Part shown: positions 46,065 through 58,963 of the stretch, piece after piece
Layout: the number at the start of each line of letters is the position of its first letter
Numbering within the stretch: position 1 is the first letter of the stretch
From: Jacaranda mimosifolia
Taxonomy: Eukaryota > Streptophyta > Magnoliopsida > Lamiales > Bignoniaceae
Reading direction: 5' to 3'
NCBI GenBank assembly: GCA_018894105.1
Contig: CM032126.1
Location: 10,567,001-10,631,000 of the forward strand
DNA length: 64,000 nucleotides
Made by a program: the position numbers and the translations under genes
The notes under the pieces: model-generated
What the model saw: only the letters and a program-made list of their open reading frames with translations
What the model was told of the DNA's origin: nothing
Database searches by the model: none

Positions 46065-49000
46065 ATGCAGGCAGAGAGTGAAGACGACGGATTGAAGAAA
46101 TTGGAGTACTTGTCCCTGGTTTCGAAAGTGTGCACGGAGCTGGAGACTCATCTAGGTTTTGGGGATAAGGTGTTGGCGGAGTTCATAACTGAAATGGGGC
46201 GAAATTGCGAGACAGTGGACGAATTCGATGCGAAGCTGAAAGAGAACGGCGCGGAGATGCCTGATTATTTTGTGCGGACGCTACTTACAATTATTCACGC
46301 TATTTTGCCAACAAAACAGAAGTCAAAATCGGAGAAGGGGGCAAAGGATGAGGAGAAGTCGGCTTTTTCAGCTTTAAAGATCAAGGATAGTAAGGAGAGG
46401 GTGAGCGAGTTGGAGAAGGAGATTGAAGAGGAGGTGAAGAACCGGAGGATGTTAGAAGAAGAGGATGAGGAAGATAAGTATATGGATAAGGATAACAGCA
46501 TCAGAGAGAAGAGGAGGGATACAGATAAGGATTGGGACATGGATAGGGAAAGGGAAAGGGGAAGGGGAAGGGGAAGGGGAAGGGGTAGATATGGGGATAG
46601 GGAGGAAAGGGGTGGACATGGAGATAGAGATGGCTATGGTGGTGATAGTGGTAGGCGAGGGCACAGTGACAGGGATAGGGACAGGGACAAGATTAGAAAC
46701 GAACGAAATAGGAGAAATGGGTATAATGAAGAGAGGGATGAGGAGAGGAGGGACAGGAGGAAGGAGAGGAATGGTCGGTTGGAGGAGCCGGAATTGTACA
46801 AAGTTTATAAGGGCAGGGTTTCGAGGGTGATGGATACAGGTTGTTTCGTTCAGCTTGATGAGTTTGGAGGGAAAGAGGGTTTGGTACATGTATCCCAGAT
46901 GGCAAGTGGGAGGATTGTGAATGCGAAGGATGTAGTGAAGCGGGATCAGGAGGTTTATGTGAAAGTTATCTCTGTTGGTGGGAATAAATTGAGTTTGTCG
47001 ATGAGGGATGTGGATCAGAATAGTGGGAAGGATTTGTTACCCTTGAAGAGGAGTGAGGATGATGATGGGTTGAGAACAAGTCCTTCAGGAAGTAATGATC
47101 GTGGAGGGATGGGCGGTAGGATTGGTCTTTCAGGGATCAAGATTACTGAAGATGATGATGTTGTGCCTTCGCGTAGACCGCTGAAGAGAATGAGTTCACC
47201 TGAGAGGTGGGAGGCCAGGCAACTGATTGCTTCGGGGGTTCTCAGCGTAAAAGAGTATCCTATGTTTGATGAAGAGGGAGATGGGTTGCTTTATCAGGAG
47301 GAAGGTGCAGAAGAGGAGCTTGAGATTGAGTTGAATGAAGATGAACCTGCTTTTTTGCAAGGTCAGAGCCGGTACTCTATGGACATCTCCCCTGTGAAGA
47401 TATTCAAGAATCCCGAGGGATCTTTGAGTCGTGCAGCAGCACTTCAATCCGCACTAATAAAGGAGAGGAGGGAAGTTAGGGAACAACAACAAAGAACAAT
47501 GTTGGATTCCATTCCAAAGGATCTGAATCGGCCATGGGAAGATCCAATGCCAGAAACAGGTGAGAGGCATCTGGCTCAGGAACTGAAAGGTGTTGGTTTG
47601 TCTGCATATGACATGCCAGAGTGGAAGAAGGATGCATATGGTAAAGCTCCGACTTTTGGACAAAGATCAAAGCTTTCGATTCAGGAACAGAGACAAAGTT
47701 TGCCCATCTACAAGTTGAAGAATGAATTGGTTCAGGCTGTCCATGATAATCAGGTCTTAATTGTGATTGGTGAGACAGGGTCAGGCAAGACAACACAAGT
47801 AACACAATATCTGGCTGAGGCAGGATACACTACAAAGGGCAAAATAGGATGTACTCAGCCTCGTAGGGTGGCTGCCATGTCTGTAGCCAAGCGAGTTGCT
47901 GAAGAATTTGGTTGTCGTTTAGGTGAAGAAGTTGGATATGCCATCCGTTTTGAGGATTGTACTGGTCCGGAAACTGTAATCAAGTATATGACAGATGGTA
48001 TGCTACTTAGGGAGATTCTGATTGATGAAAATTTGTCACAGTACTCAGTGATAATGCTTGATGAAGCTCATGAGAGGACAATTCACACAGATGTCCTTTT
48101 TGGATTACTAAAGCAACTCGTGAAACGGAGACCTGACCTTCGTTTGATTGTCACATCTGCTACTCTGGATGCAGAGAAGTTTTCTGGATATTTCTTCAAT
48201 TGCAACATTTTTACTATTCCTGGAAGAACTTTCCCTGTAGAAATACTCTACACCAAGCAGCCAGAAAGTGACTACCTTGATGCATCACTGATTACTGTGT
48301 TGCAGATTCACTTGACTGAACCTGAAGGTGATATACTTCTGTTCTTGACCGGCCAGGAAGAGATAGATTATGCATGTCAGTGTCTCTATGAGAGGATGAA
48401 GGGTTTAGGTAAAAATGTACCTGAGCTGATTATTTTACCCGTGTACAGTGCCCTACCTAGTGAAATGCAGTCAAGAATATTTGAACCTGCTCCTCCAGGA
48501 AAAAGAAAAGTAGTTGTTGCTACCAATATTGCTGAAGCTTCTTTGACTATTGATGGCATATTTTATGTTATCGATCCGGGGTTCGCCAAGCAAAATGTTT
48601 ACAATCCTAAACAGGGGCTTGACTCACTGGTGATAACTCCAATTTCACAAGCATCTGCAAAGCAACGAGCAGGGCGAGCAGGACGTACAGGACCAGGGAA
48701 GTGCTATCGCCTCTACACAGAGAGTGCATTCCACAATGAGATGTCTCCCACAACAATTCCAGAGATTCAGAGGATTAATCTTGGGACCACTACACTAACT
48801 ATGAAAGCTATGGGTATTAATGATCTATTATCTTTTGACTTTATGGACCCCCCTTCACCTCAGGCCCTCATTTCTGCCATGGAACAGCTATACAGTTTAG
48901 GAGCTCTGGATGAGGAGGGGCTTCTTACAAAGTTGGGTAGGAAAATGGCTGAATTTCCTTTGGATCCTCCACTGTCCAAAATGCTTCTTGCCAGTGTAGA

Positions 49001-50182
49001 TCTTGGTTGTAGTGATGAGATTTTGACCATCATTGCAATGATTCAGACTGGAAACATCTTCTATCGACCTAGGGAAAAACAAGCTCAAGCAGACCAGAAA
49101 AGAGCAAAGTTTTTTCAGCCTGAGGGTGACCATTTGACACTACTTGCTGTCTATGAGGCCTGGAAAGCAAAAAATTTCTCAGGTCCATGGTGCTTTGAGA
49201 ATTTTGTTCAATCTCGTTCATTGAGGAGGGCACAGGATGTGAGGAAACAACTTCTTTCCATCATGGATAAGTATGTCATTCTATTATTCATTACTTCCCT
49301 GTTGCCTTCATGCTAGGTCCCTGTTTCTCATAACAATTTTTGGTTGGTATTATGCTTGTCTCGAAATTATGTATATTGTCATTTCTTTCTGTTGCTCTGT
49401 TTGCTGCTTTCTTCTTTGCATCTGATCCTGCTTGAACACTTCACCCTTTACTGGACTTTTGCCTCTTAATTAGATGTCCTGTGATGCTAATGTATATAGC
49501 TGCCCAGACTTGTGCTTGCGATGTGATTCTGGTTGAACTATGATTCAGAGAACTGCTCCCATTTCCTGGCCCTTTCTCACAGATTAAACCTTTTATCTAC
49601 TTCCCCCTTCCAAAAATTGAATGTGCTTCTGAATCCTGCAATTAAGTTGTAAATTTTATCATATGTTTCTGGGTGAATGTTAAGTGTATTAATTAATAAA
49701 TACTAATTCTTTTCACACCATATGTTGATTTTAGGATGTCAGATATCTTCATTTTAACTAGTTTCTAAGTCCCGCTGTATGTGGACAGGTACAAATTGGA
49801 TGTTGTGAGTGCTGGTAAGAACTTTACAAAGATTAGAAAAGCTATAGCTGCTGGTTTCTTTTTCCATGCTGCTAGGAAGGATCCGCAAGAAGGTTACAGA
49901 ACACTAGTGGAGAACCAACCAGTCTACATACATCCCAGTAGTGCTCTTTTCCAAAGACAACCTGACTGGGTTATCTACCATGAACTTGTGATGACTACTA
50001 AGGAGTATATGCGTGAGGTCACTGTAATAGATCCCAAGTGGCTTGTTGAACTGGCTCCAAGATTCTTCAAAGTTGCAGATCCTACAAAAATGAGCAAGCG
50101 CAAGAGACAAGAGCGAATTGAGCCACTTTATGACAGATACCATGAACCTAACTCTTGGCGTCTCAGCAAAAGACGTGCTTAG
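46065..50182 (+). CDS. DHX8/PRP22: PRP22/DHX8-type DEAH-box ATP-dependent RNA helicase
   Basis: Coding exons are 46065-49270 and 49789-50182. The 518-bp intron has AA|GTATGT and CAG|GTAC borders and joins Met-Asp-Lys to Tyr-Lys-Leu in phase. The product has 1199 residues. A helical N-terminal domain (1-95) is followed by an acidic/Lys region, then an Arg-Gly/Arg-Asp-rich stretch (about 158-238) and an S1 RNA-binding domain (about 243-320, [20 protein letters not shown]). The helicase core shows Walker [11 protein letters not shown] (569-578), DEAH (666-669), SAT (698-700), TNIAEASLT and [12 protein letters not shown] (from 867). HA2 (from about 942) and the C-terminal OB-fold (about 1080-1165) complete it. 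The S1 domain plus this core mark the PRP22/DHX8 family, which releases spliced mRNA from the spliceosome in the nucleus. All key motifs are intact. The start is the first ATG and matches the family N-terminus. Confidence 0.96.
46540..46590 (+). repeat. GGGGAA/GGGAAA hexamer run coding Arg-Gly repeats
   Basis: About seven hexamers of AGGGAA/AGGGGA type within exon 1 encode [15 protein letters not shown]. The run is in frame and length changes in multiples of six would keep the frame. Large antisense frames over this region are composition artefacts. Confidence 0.85.
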
Positions 50183-51550
50183 TATTGCTTAGTTGGTATT
50201 GTTTCTGGTCAGTTTTGGAGCTACATTATTGTTGCTTCATTCAGCAAATGTATATTTTCTAATTCTGCTTTGAGTAGTCTGTCACGTCGGAACTTTCTTC
50301 AACAGTGGGATTGGATTGGAAGATACAAAGCGTTCTTGCATATCCTTGCAGTCAGTTTTAATCTCTCTCTGTCCTGCAGTCATTCCAAGGAAACACTTTT
50401 CTTTTGTATTACAATTGCTGGGCTAGTGTGGAATCACAGGCACAATCATCACAACCGTGAGCATAGTAAAATAAGCGACAAGAAGCAACCACATGAAGAC
50501 AATATTGGTTCTTGAATGAGGGCTCTTTATGTAATGAGGTAATGAGTTATCATATCAGATTTGGTTCAGTTTGCATTGGAGGCACTTTAAGTTGAAGAAT
50601 TGCTATCCACTGATGTTGAAGAACCTGTAAAGGAGGATGATGAGCAGGCTCTTGCGTTTGTTTCGCCCCTTAGAAGTTGATGAGAAATGTCTAAAGTTGA
50701 TAGTGTTGATAAACATGTAGGTGTTCTGACAGAGGATGAACAAATAGAGGCACTTAATTGACCTCTCTTTGTGGTGGCAATAAAGTTGTTTCAGGACTGT
50801 GGTGCAATAGCTTTACTGCTGAAAGATTTGATTGCGATTCTTCGCAGCCATACCCAGAGAGAGACTGCTCAAAGTAATTTTTTATGTTTGCATGAGTTAC
50901 CTGAGGATAATGGTGCAATTCCACTGTTTGCTAGAGGCTATGAAGTATTAGTTGTCGTCACTTTTTTGTGTAACATTTCTTCTTATCAGATGAAAGATCT
51001 GCTTCACCTACAATTACATGCATCATTTATTGTTGACTTGAACTAAGTTTTGCTTTGTGATCCATCTCTAATTGGTTAGACGTGCTCAAAAAACTGGAGG
51101 TAACTTATCTATGCTTGGAATGAACTTAAAATCAGATTTGGATTGGAAGTGTAATGGAATTGGAATTGGTAAACATTTTTATAGATAAGAATTGGAACTC
51201 GGTAAACATTTTTATAGATAACAGTTGGAATTGATTAGTTATTCTTTTTGATATTATGTAGTAGTATTTCTGTTGATTAGGACAGTATTATAAAAATATC
51301 AATTTTTTTTTAAATAATAAATTTGATTTCCATCCGACCAATATTTTGTCCCAATATAGTGTAGTCAAATCCAAAACCCTTTTTAAATGCGTTGCATAAA
51401 ATCGGATATACGAATCCAAATCGGATAACATTCAATGAAGCCTCACCCTTGCCAAACAAGAGGGAGACGGTAGAAGTTCTAAATAAAAATGACAGATGGA
51501 CAGGGACGACATTGAGGAAAGTCTAAAACTTGAGGGACGAAAAATATACT
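50183..51550 (+). other. Helicase 3' UTR and intergenic spacer
   Basis: The first few hundred bases are presumably the 3' UTR. A direct repeat of 33 bp (GGTAAACATTTTTATAGATA) lies at 51168 and 51201. Short frames (50270-50515, 50771-51046) have no recognisable homology and are not called. The tail becomes AT-rich before the MITE. Confidence 0.45.
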
Positions 51551-51958
51551 GGTGTTTGGTTTTATTTACATCACCCTTTTCATTTTCATAGAAATAAAAA
51601 TTAAAAATTATCACTTTCTCCCTATTTTCACTCAAATTATTCCTATTTTTATTTTTAAACTCTTTTAAACCTATCCCATCATCTTATTATTATATCAATT
51701 AAATTCAAATTTAATTTAATATAAAATATTTACTATCATTTTAAAATTAATAAAATATACATATATTTTTAAAAAACAAATCTTCTGAAATATAAAAAAA
51801 TAAGTCAACTATCTTTTCAATCATATACCTATTCTAATCATTATTTTTCAACAATTCATCAAAATAAATTTTTATTTTTATTTTAAAATTATAACTATTT
51901 TTTAATTTTTAAAAATGACTAAAAATGAAAATAAGTCTTGAAAATAAAACCAAACACC
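51551..51958. mobile_element. MITE upstream of the hydrolase gene (about 408 bp)
   Basis: The perfect 17-bp inverted ends are GGTGTTTGGTTTTATTT at the left and AAATAAAACCAAACACC at the right. The interior is AT-rich with no coding capacity. It ends about 175 bp before the hydrolase start codon. No clear target duplication was found (AATATACT on the left, CCGAATTT on the right), so the superfamily is open. The ends resemble those of the MITE at 25541-25871 in sharing the TTTGGTTT core. Confidence 0.75.
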
Positions 51959-52132
51959 CCGAATTTTTGGGAAATCCTTGTGAAATTCCCAATGCCCACT
52001 CGCAGTCCGTGCGTCCTGCTCGTTACGACGGTTGGTACAACTTACAAGATGATTTTACAGGTCCCCAATTCATCTTTTTCTTTATTTTTTTGAAAAAATT
52101 CATTGATTGCATCAAAAAGTTGCTGTGAAAAT

Positions 52133-55100
52133 ATGCAAAGTTATTCGAATTTTGCGCTACCCAACACGATTCTTCGAGGAAAGAATCTCCTTTTGCCGTA
52201 CTTTTCTCATCAACAGCTATGTTACAACTTTCCTTCAGGCAACCACTGCATCAAATACAAATACAAAAGAAATCTCGTCATAGCTCAAAACTCAGGTAAG
52301 AGTAATCCTTCGGCTCCTAATTCCTGATCTCCACAGTAATTACATGTAGAAAAAGAAAAAAATAGTTATTTTGATGAAATGGAGACTGACGGCTGTGAAA
52401 GATTGACTTTTTCAGCACCAGTATTTCTTTTTTCCTTTTTTCTTTTTTTGTTTTCTTAAGATAATTTTATTGCTCCTTATGCATTTTCAGTATGAGCTAT
52501 GAGTAGTCAAAAAGTTGAGTGCGATGTAAATATTTAACCTGGTTAAGACAACTGCTTGTTCCAATTATATAACTATCACTGCCTAAAGTTAAGTACAAGT
52601 GGGAACGTATCCAATGGGCAGATATTCAGATAACTTGTTTAATAAAATCAATTGAAAAACCAACTAATAGTAGGCCCAGTTTGCTGCTGCTTTCATCCGG
52701 GAGTAATTTTTTTTTATGACCTGGTAAAGGGAGACAAATGTCAAGATTGGTTACTTATATCCCAAAGTCAGAGAAGTGTCTTGCTTAATGGTGAAATTGC
52801 ATACTGGCTGATTTGTTGTCAAGAGTATTGTGCATCCTTCTATGTTAAGTTGAAAAGGCTATGCTAAATTGTGACTGCTTTTTTACTGCATATGCTTGGG
52901 GTAGGGGGTGGGGAGGGTATTTTGTGTCATGTTCCGGGTGAAGTCTCACTTGCTACCAAGTCATAAGTACAATGTGTTTATTGGTATTTAGGTTTTTCTG
53001 AACTACTCCTTACTAGGATTGTTATGCGCACTTTGGATCCAACATGAGCAAAAAGCAAGGACATCAACCACAGTTTCTATCACTTAATCTAATAGCAAAT
53101 TGCCGACCAATTCAGCATATACACAAGCTTTGGAAGTTCCTAAGATGCCAAAACAATCCATGTCATTTATAGTGACCCGTGGACTTGAATAACTTTACAA
53201 AGTCTTTTAATAATTATGACTTTGAAGTTTTCTAAGAAGCCAAAGTCGTTCTTTATCTTTTTCCTGGAAGTTTCCCTTTGGTACTTTGTAATAGTCAAGA
53301 AACTAGACATCTTATGGTTTCCGATATTCTTTTTCCTTTTTTCATGAGGTTGGCGGAAATTGACTTGGATGGTGGAATTATTGAATATCTTTAGAAAAAA
53401 ATTGTTCAAACATTGAAACAGAAGCCCTATCTCCTCTCCTGCCAGAAAGAGCTGGAAAATTCTAAACTCTTAGATGGCGGCCGTTGTTCGAATTTGTTTG
53501 CCCATAATTCTTTGGTGTTTGCTAATCCATATTAATTACAATGTTTCAGCATCCATGCAGCAGAAAATAACAATACGGAACAAGCGTGGTGAAGAACTTG
53601 GTGGTGTTTTGCATGAGACTGGATCAGCAGAACTTGTAGTATTATGCCATGGTTTTAGATCCTCAAAGGTTGAGAACCTCCCTTGGTTTGGTTATATTGT
53701 GATTAAATTGCCAGTATCTTAGATGTTCATTCACATGCTAGTTCCCAAGTACCAAATAACTTTCCCTTTTCCTTTTCCTTTCTCTCCGTGCATAAAAGAA
53801 ATGGTGAGATTTTCTATCAGAGGCTGCTTCCTCTCTTGTTCTAAACTGCAGACTGGATGAAACCATATTATGTGTATTTGTATTATGTCAAATTGTTGGA
53901 AATTTCATGAAATTGTTTGTATTTACTTGTGCTAAAATCATGATAATTATGAGATAATTTAAGTTAAATTTATTTATATGTTTTGTGGAGAATGAATAGT
54001 TCTTAAAAACAGACTTTTGTCTGGTGAAAACTTAGACATTGATACAGATGCAAATATTTTAAGTGAGGAATGGAAATGTAGGTGTGGTTTATTGGTATGA
54101 GAGTTTGCATTTTCTCTATGTTGAGCATAGATGCATTCAACTTTTAATCTCTTTCTTTATACTTTGAGATGTATGTTTCTAAACCTATGGCTGGTCTAGG
54201 TACAGAAACGTGCAGTTCTTTCTTTCATTTTTATTTATTTCATTTTGGTTTGATTTATTTCTCTCGCTCTCTCCCTCTCTTGCTCTTTCTCTCCCCTACT
54301 CCCCGATCTTGATGGTTCTATAGTCTTTTTATCCCTAAGAAGAAGGCTTAATTTTCACACAGATAATTTATTCTTGGATTCTTTTATTGCTGTAGGGACA
54401 CTATGTTTCATGCAGGTCGCTATGTGTTATAAGATGTAATGTAAGATTAGTGTCTATGGGAAGGCATATGGCTTATTCAAGTACATAGACGTCCAATTTG
54501 TCTTCAGATAACAGCTAGGTCTAAATATTTGCCGGAGCGTAGCAGTTCTAACTGGTTGGCATTAGTTGACTTTTACTTTCAATTGCATTCTTAGACTCAA
54601 GTGTCTAAATTAGTAGCAAGTATCAGATGCCTAGCCTCCTGCAAGGTAGTCCCAAGAAGCATCTATTTTTTTAGTTTTATTTTATTCATAGAGTTTCCAA
54701 AAAATAATCTTGATTGCGAATAGGAATCTTTACAATAAAAGGTATGATGTGGGTTTTCCATTATAAATAGAAACCAGTAGTAAAGTCATGTTGCATAAGC
54801 ATTTGACTAGGGGTGTTCAAATCCAATCCAATCCAATCCAAAAAAAAAACCGATGAACCGATCCAAAAAACGGAAAACCGATCAAAACCGAACTTTTTTG
54901 GATTGAATTGGATTTGTTTTCTTAAAACCGATTGGATTTGATCGGTTTTCGGTTTTAATCTAAAAAACCGATCCAACCCAAACCGAACCAAAATTTATAT
55001 ACTAATAATATAAAAAATATATATCTTAATTGTAAAATACACAAATAAAGTAAAATAAACTAAACTTAGGATTTTTTCACTTTCAAAAATCAAATATATA

Positions 55101-58100
55101 GGGATAATTATTGTGGACTTATAACTTTATAGTTGTGTGTTCTTACATAATTTAACTTAATTCCACAAGATTTGTGTGATATGATAGCTAAATAAAATTT
55201 ACAAATTGATTGATTAAATTAGTTTACTTATCAATAGTAATTTTTCAAATATTTCAATTAAATATTTAAATTGAAAAACCGATTAACCGATCCAATCCAA
55301 ACCGATTTAAAATGGATTGGATTGGATTGGATTTACAATAAAAGTCCAACCGATCCAAACCGATCCAATATACATTATATAGTTTGGATCGGTTGGCTTT
55401 TGTCCCAAAATCGATCCAAACCGAACCGCGAACACCCCTACATTTGACATCCAACTAGTGACATCACAACAGTGTATATTTGGCAAAAGAAAGTTGATGT
55501 AATTGGGTGAACCGGAACACTAATATTCCTCACTTAATCATAATGCTAACGATGAAGTCATCACCTTGCTTTTGCAAGCCTCCTGAATAACCTCATCCTA
55601 TATTTAGATTTTTGTCCCAAGATGCAAGTCTTGATTTTGGAGTACTTTTTTTGAGTTCTACAAGTAGGTCAAGAGTCACAGCTGGTTGTCTTTTTATGCC
55701 TAATTTGTTCAGTTCTTTCAATCTGCAGGAGTATAATATCATGGTCAACCTAGCTGCTGCTTTAGAAAATGAAGGAATCAGTGTGTTTCGCTTTGATTTC
55801 TCGGGAAATGGGTAAGGTCTTAAAACATGGGTTATTCACCAGTTATTTTCTGCAAGAAAAATTGTACTATAAGAAAAAGTTTTAGCATTCTTTGAGAAAA
55901 ATATAGTTGCATGTACTTCTTCTATTTCCCCCTATCTTATTATGATGGGATGGCATCAGTTGGTTAATGGTGAGAAACTGGACCACCTTTTGTTTTTGCT
56001 GTTTTTCTTGGTGATAGTGACACATTTCTAAGGTGCATGGAAATATTGCATGCCCTAAATGTCATATTTTCTTCTGACTGAGTGACTCCATGCTATTGCT
56101 TGCCCTCTAAGGTACATTTGTAGCTCTGTGCATTTGAATCTTTACTTTTTTCTGAATAAACTGAATGAGTTCTACCTCCACATTTCGTAATTCATCTTAT
56201 GTAGTTCGGTTAGGTTGATATTTTTCCTTTTTCCTTCTTTTCTTTACTTACTTTAGTTTTTCTATCTTGAATTTTATTTCCTCATTGTTCGTGTTAGTTT
56301 CCAACTAGAACTCTAATTATTTTCTGTCTCTCTTTTCTCTCGCTTGTGTTTAATGTTCTTTTCTCTTTCCTTCTGCCTTATTCTCTGTCTCTTTTCTATT
56401 TTTCATTCTCAACTTTTTTTCCTCCTTATATGTGTCAACATTTCTTTTCTTATTCTTTATTTTTTGTAAACTTTTTACTGTCCTTATTCTTTAGTGTTTG
56501 TTTCCAACCAAAAGTCTAATTCTAATTATTTTCTATCTATTTTTTGTGTTCAATATTCTCCTTTTTGGGGCTTTACAAACTCATACTATAGCAAAAGTGC
56601 CCTGTCCCCAATTTTCTGTTGTACCATATTGTCCGTTTCAAATTTTCAAAGTACTTGAATTGGCAATTATTTGGAAAACAATGAAAAATGCTGAGTCTCT
56701 GACCATCCTCTTCCTCTCCTCAAACTCTTCTTAGCAATATCATTATATGTAGTTCTATCGAGATTAGTTAGTTATTTCTCTATGTATTCAAGAAAAGAGT
56801 TTTGATAGTATTACATAAAATTAAATCATATTTGAATTCATAAAATTAAATTATTCAAAGCCTTACTTGAATATGCTGTATAATTGGATGAACTTAAATT
56901 GGTTGTTTTGTTTGGCCCAAAAAAATAAAAATAAAAAGCGTAGATAATCAATTGATTATGCCAAACACCACAAGAAAATTTAATCATATCATGTTTAAGC
57001 ATCAAGCCGCTTAATTAGTAGCCTCAAAGCTGAAAAAAATAAAATTACTAATTTTATACACTCTATTTGCACCAACATTACTAAATTTTTGGATTGTGCA
57101 TTTTAGTGACTGAAATATTACAAAGACTGGCTTTATCATTTAAATATTTATCTTTTTCTCTTTTTCTCCTTTACATTTATTATTAAGGATTACTTTTTTG
57201 TTGATTAGTGCAATATTCAAAAGATTTGGTTATTAACTATTTGAAAAATCTTAGGTGGCTAGAGATGATGTAAAAGATGGAAATTGCACTATTAAGAAAG
57301 TAAAATGGGGCAAAGTGAAATTGAACTTGATTTTAGTTTTTATTTGATTAATTATGAATACTACATCAATTGATAAAATTACGGCACTATAAATAGCTTT
57401 AAAGAATTAGAAAGAGACAGTGTAATGGAGAATGGATGCAAGTTAAGAGATCTTCATTTTCAATCTTCATATTTCTATATTGAACTAATGAAAAAAATAG
57501 AAATTCTCCCTTGTTCTAAGGGACAAGACTCAACAAAAAAATATTCAAAGTATCCTTTTTGTTTTGATCCATGGGGAAGATATACTCTTGGAGTATTCAA
57601 TTTTTGTCCATGAAAAAATGCTCATTTTCTACATTTGTGTGTTTCCCCCTCTTTCTTTGAAAGAAATGAAGCTTTGGTTTTCCCCCATTTCTGTTATTTA
57701 TTCTGATGGATGCTATGACCAACACAACCTAGACTATTCCTTCCATCCTCGTGCATATCCAAACCCTTTGTCTGCAAGCACATATGATTATTGGGGTGTT
57801 AATGCCAGGAACAGTGGTAACAATTTAAGTTAGGGTAATATTCTACAGTCGATGATTTGTTTGTTTCTTTTTGTGGCTCAAAAAACTAACTATTGGACGT
57901 GAATTACTTGTTACCAGGCATAACTAAAATCGGTGCGAAAAGTTTCTGGATAGGTGTTACCAAATGCATGATACACATTCCATAAGATTCGTTCATGCGA
58001 AATACAATGCTGGAGCAGGGGTGCAACTGAGCCGAGCCGAGATCGGGCAGAATTTTCAAGCTTGAGCTTGACGAGGCTAAAATTTTAAGCTCAAGCTTGG

Positions 58101-58928
58101 CTCAACAAAAATTCAAGCTTGGCTCGATAAGGCTCGAATTCTGTAGGTTCGACTTGAGCTCAAGTTTAAGCTTGAACTCGAAATGAAAAAATAGCAATAT
58201 AATATATATTTATTAATAAAATAAAAAATAATATTTAATTGTATATTGGCTCGCGAACCTCGAGTCTAGATACAGACGGCTAGAGATTGGCTCAAACGAG
58301 CTCGAGTCAAGCTAGCTTGAGCTTGGCTCACGAATTGGCCCGACTCGTTTGCGCTCCTATGCTGGAGTTATTTATACATAATTGATGTTCCTGGTTGAAA
58401 ATTAATTCTTTTTCCTTTTCCTGTATGTATCACACTTCTTAGTTTGCTACATTTTATCCTCTTGTAAATTTGTGAAATTTGTTTATCATTCAATTCTTTG
58501 GTAATTTTCTTTTCTATTTCTTGCTTCATGTTTTTAGTTTATTTGCAGGGAAAGTGAAGGTTCATTTCAGTTTGGCAACTACTTTAGCGAGGTTGAAGAC
58601 TTAAGATCTGTGGTTGAGCACTTTGCTGGAGTAAACCGTTCAACAGTTGTGGTTCTTGGTCATAGCAAAGGTATACCAAATATTTAGATCTAAATATCTT
58701 GTAATGCTGCAATAACCACTAGGAACATGGAAAAGGACTTCCTTTCTCAATGTTATCTGACCAAAGTTGCCAAAACTCGTGACACCTACTCCTCCCCAAA
58801 TGATTTTATATCTGGATCCCAAGTTGGATTGCCAATCACCTATTTTGATCATTCTTATAGTTGCCATATAACTCATGCTTCATTCAATTCTAGCCTTCCA
58901 CACGCATCAAGCTTACCCCTTTATTTCC

Positions 58929-58963
<35 letters not shown>

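Noticed and set aside
46295..46905. Large antisense and shifted frames in helicase exon 1
   Set aside because: They are produced by purine-biased codons and the GGGGAA run. The plus-strand frame has clear domain homology.
50560..50690. Acidic in-frame run resembling VEELLSTDVEEPVKEDDEQA
   Set aside because: It is only about 30 codons, with stops on both sides and no supporting splice sites.
50270..51046. Possible small genes downstream of the helicase
   Set aside because: Frames of 81 and 91 codons have biased composition without domains. Part of the first is probably helicase 3' UTR.
54761..55454. Minus-strand frames rich in FGLDRF and IGLDR repeats
   Set aside because: They are translations of the ATCCAATCC/ACCGATCC repeats in the hAT element, not proteins.
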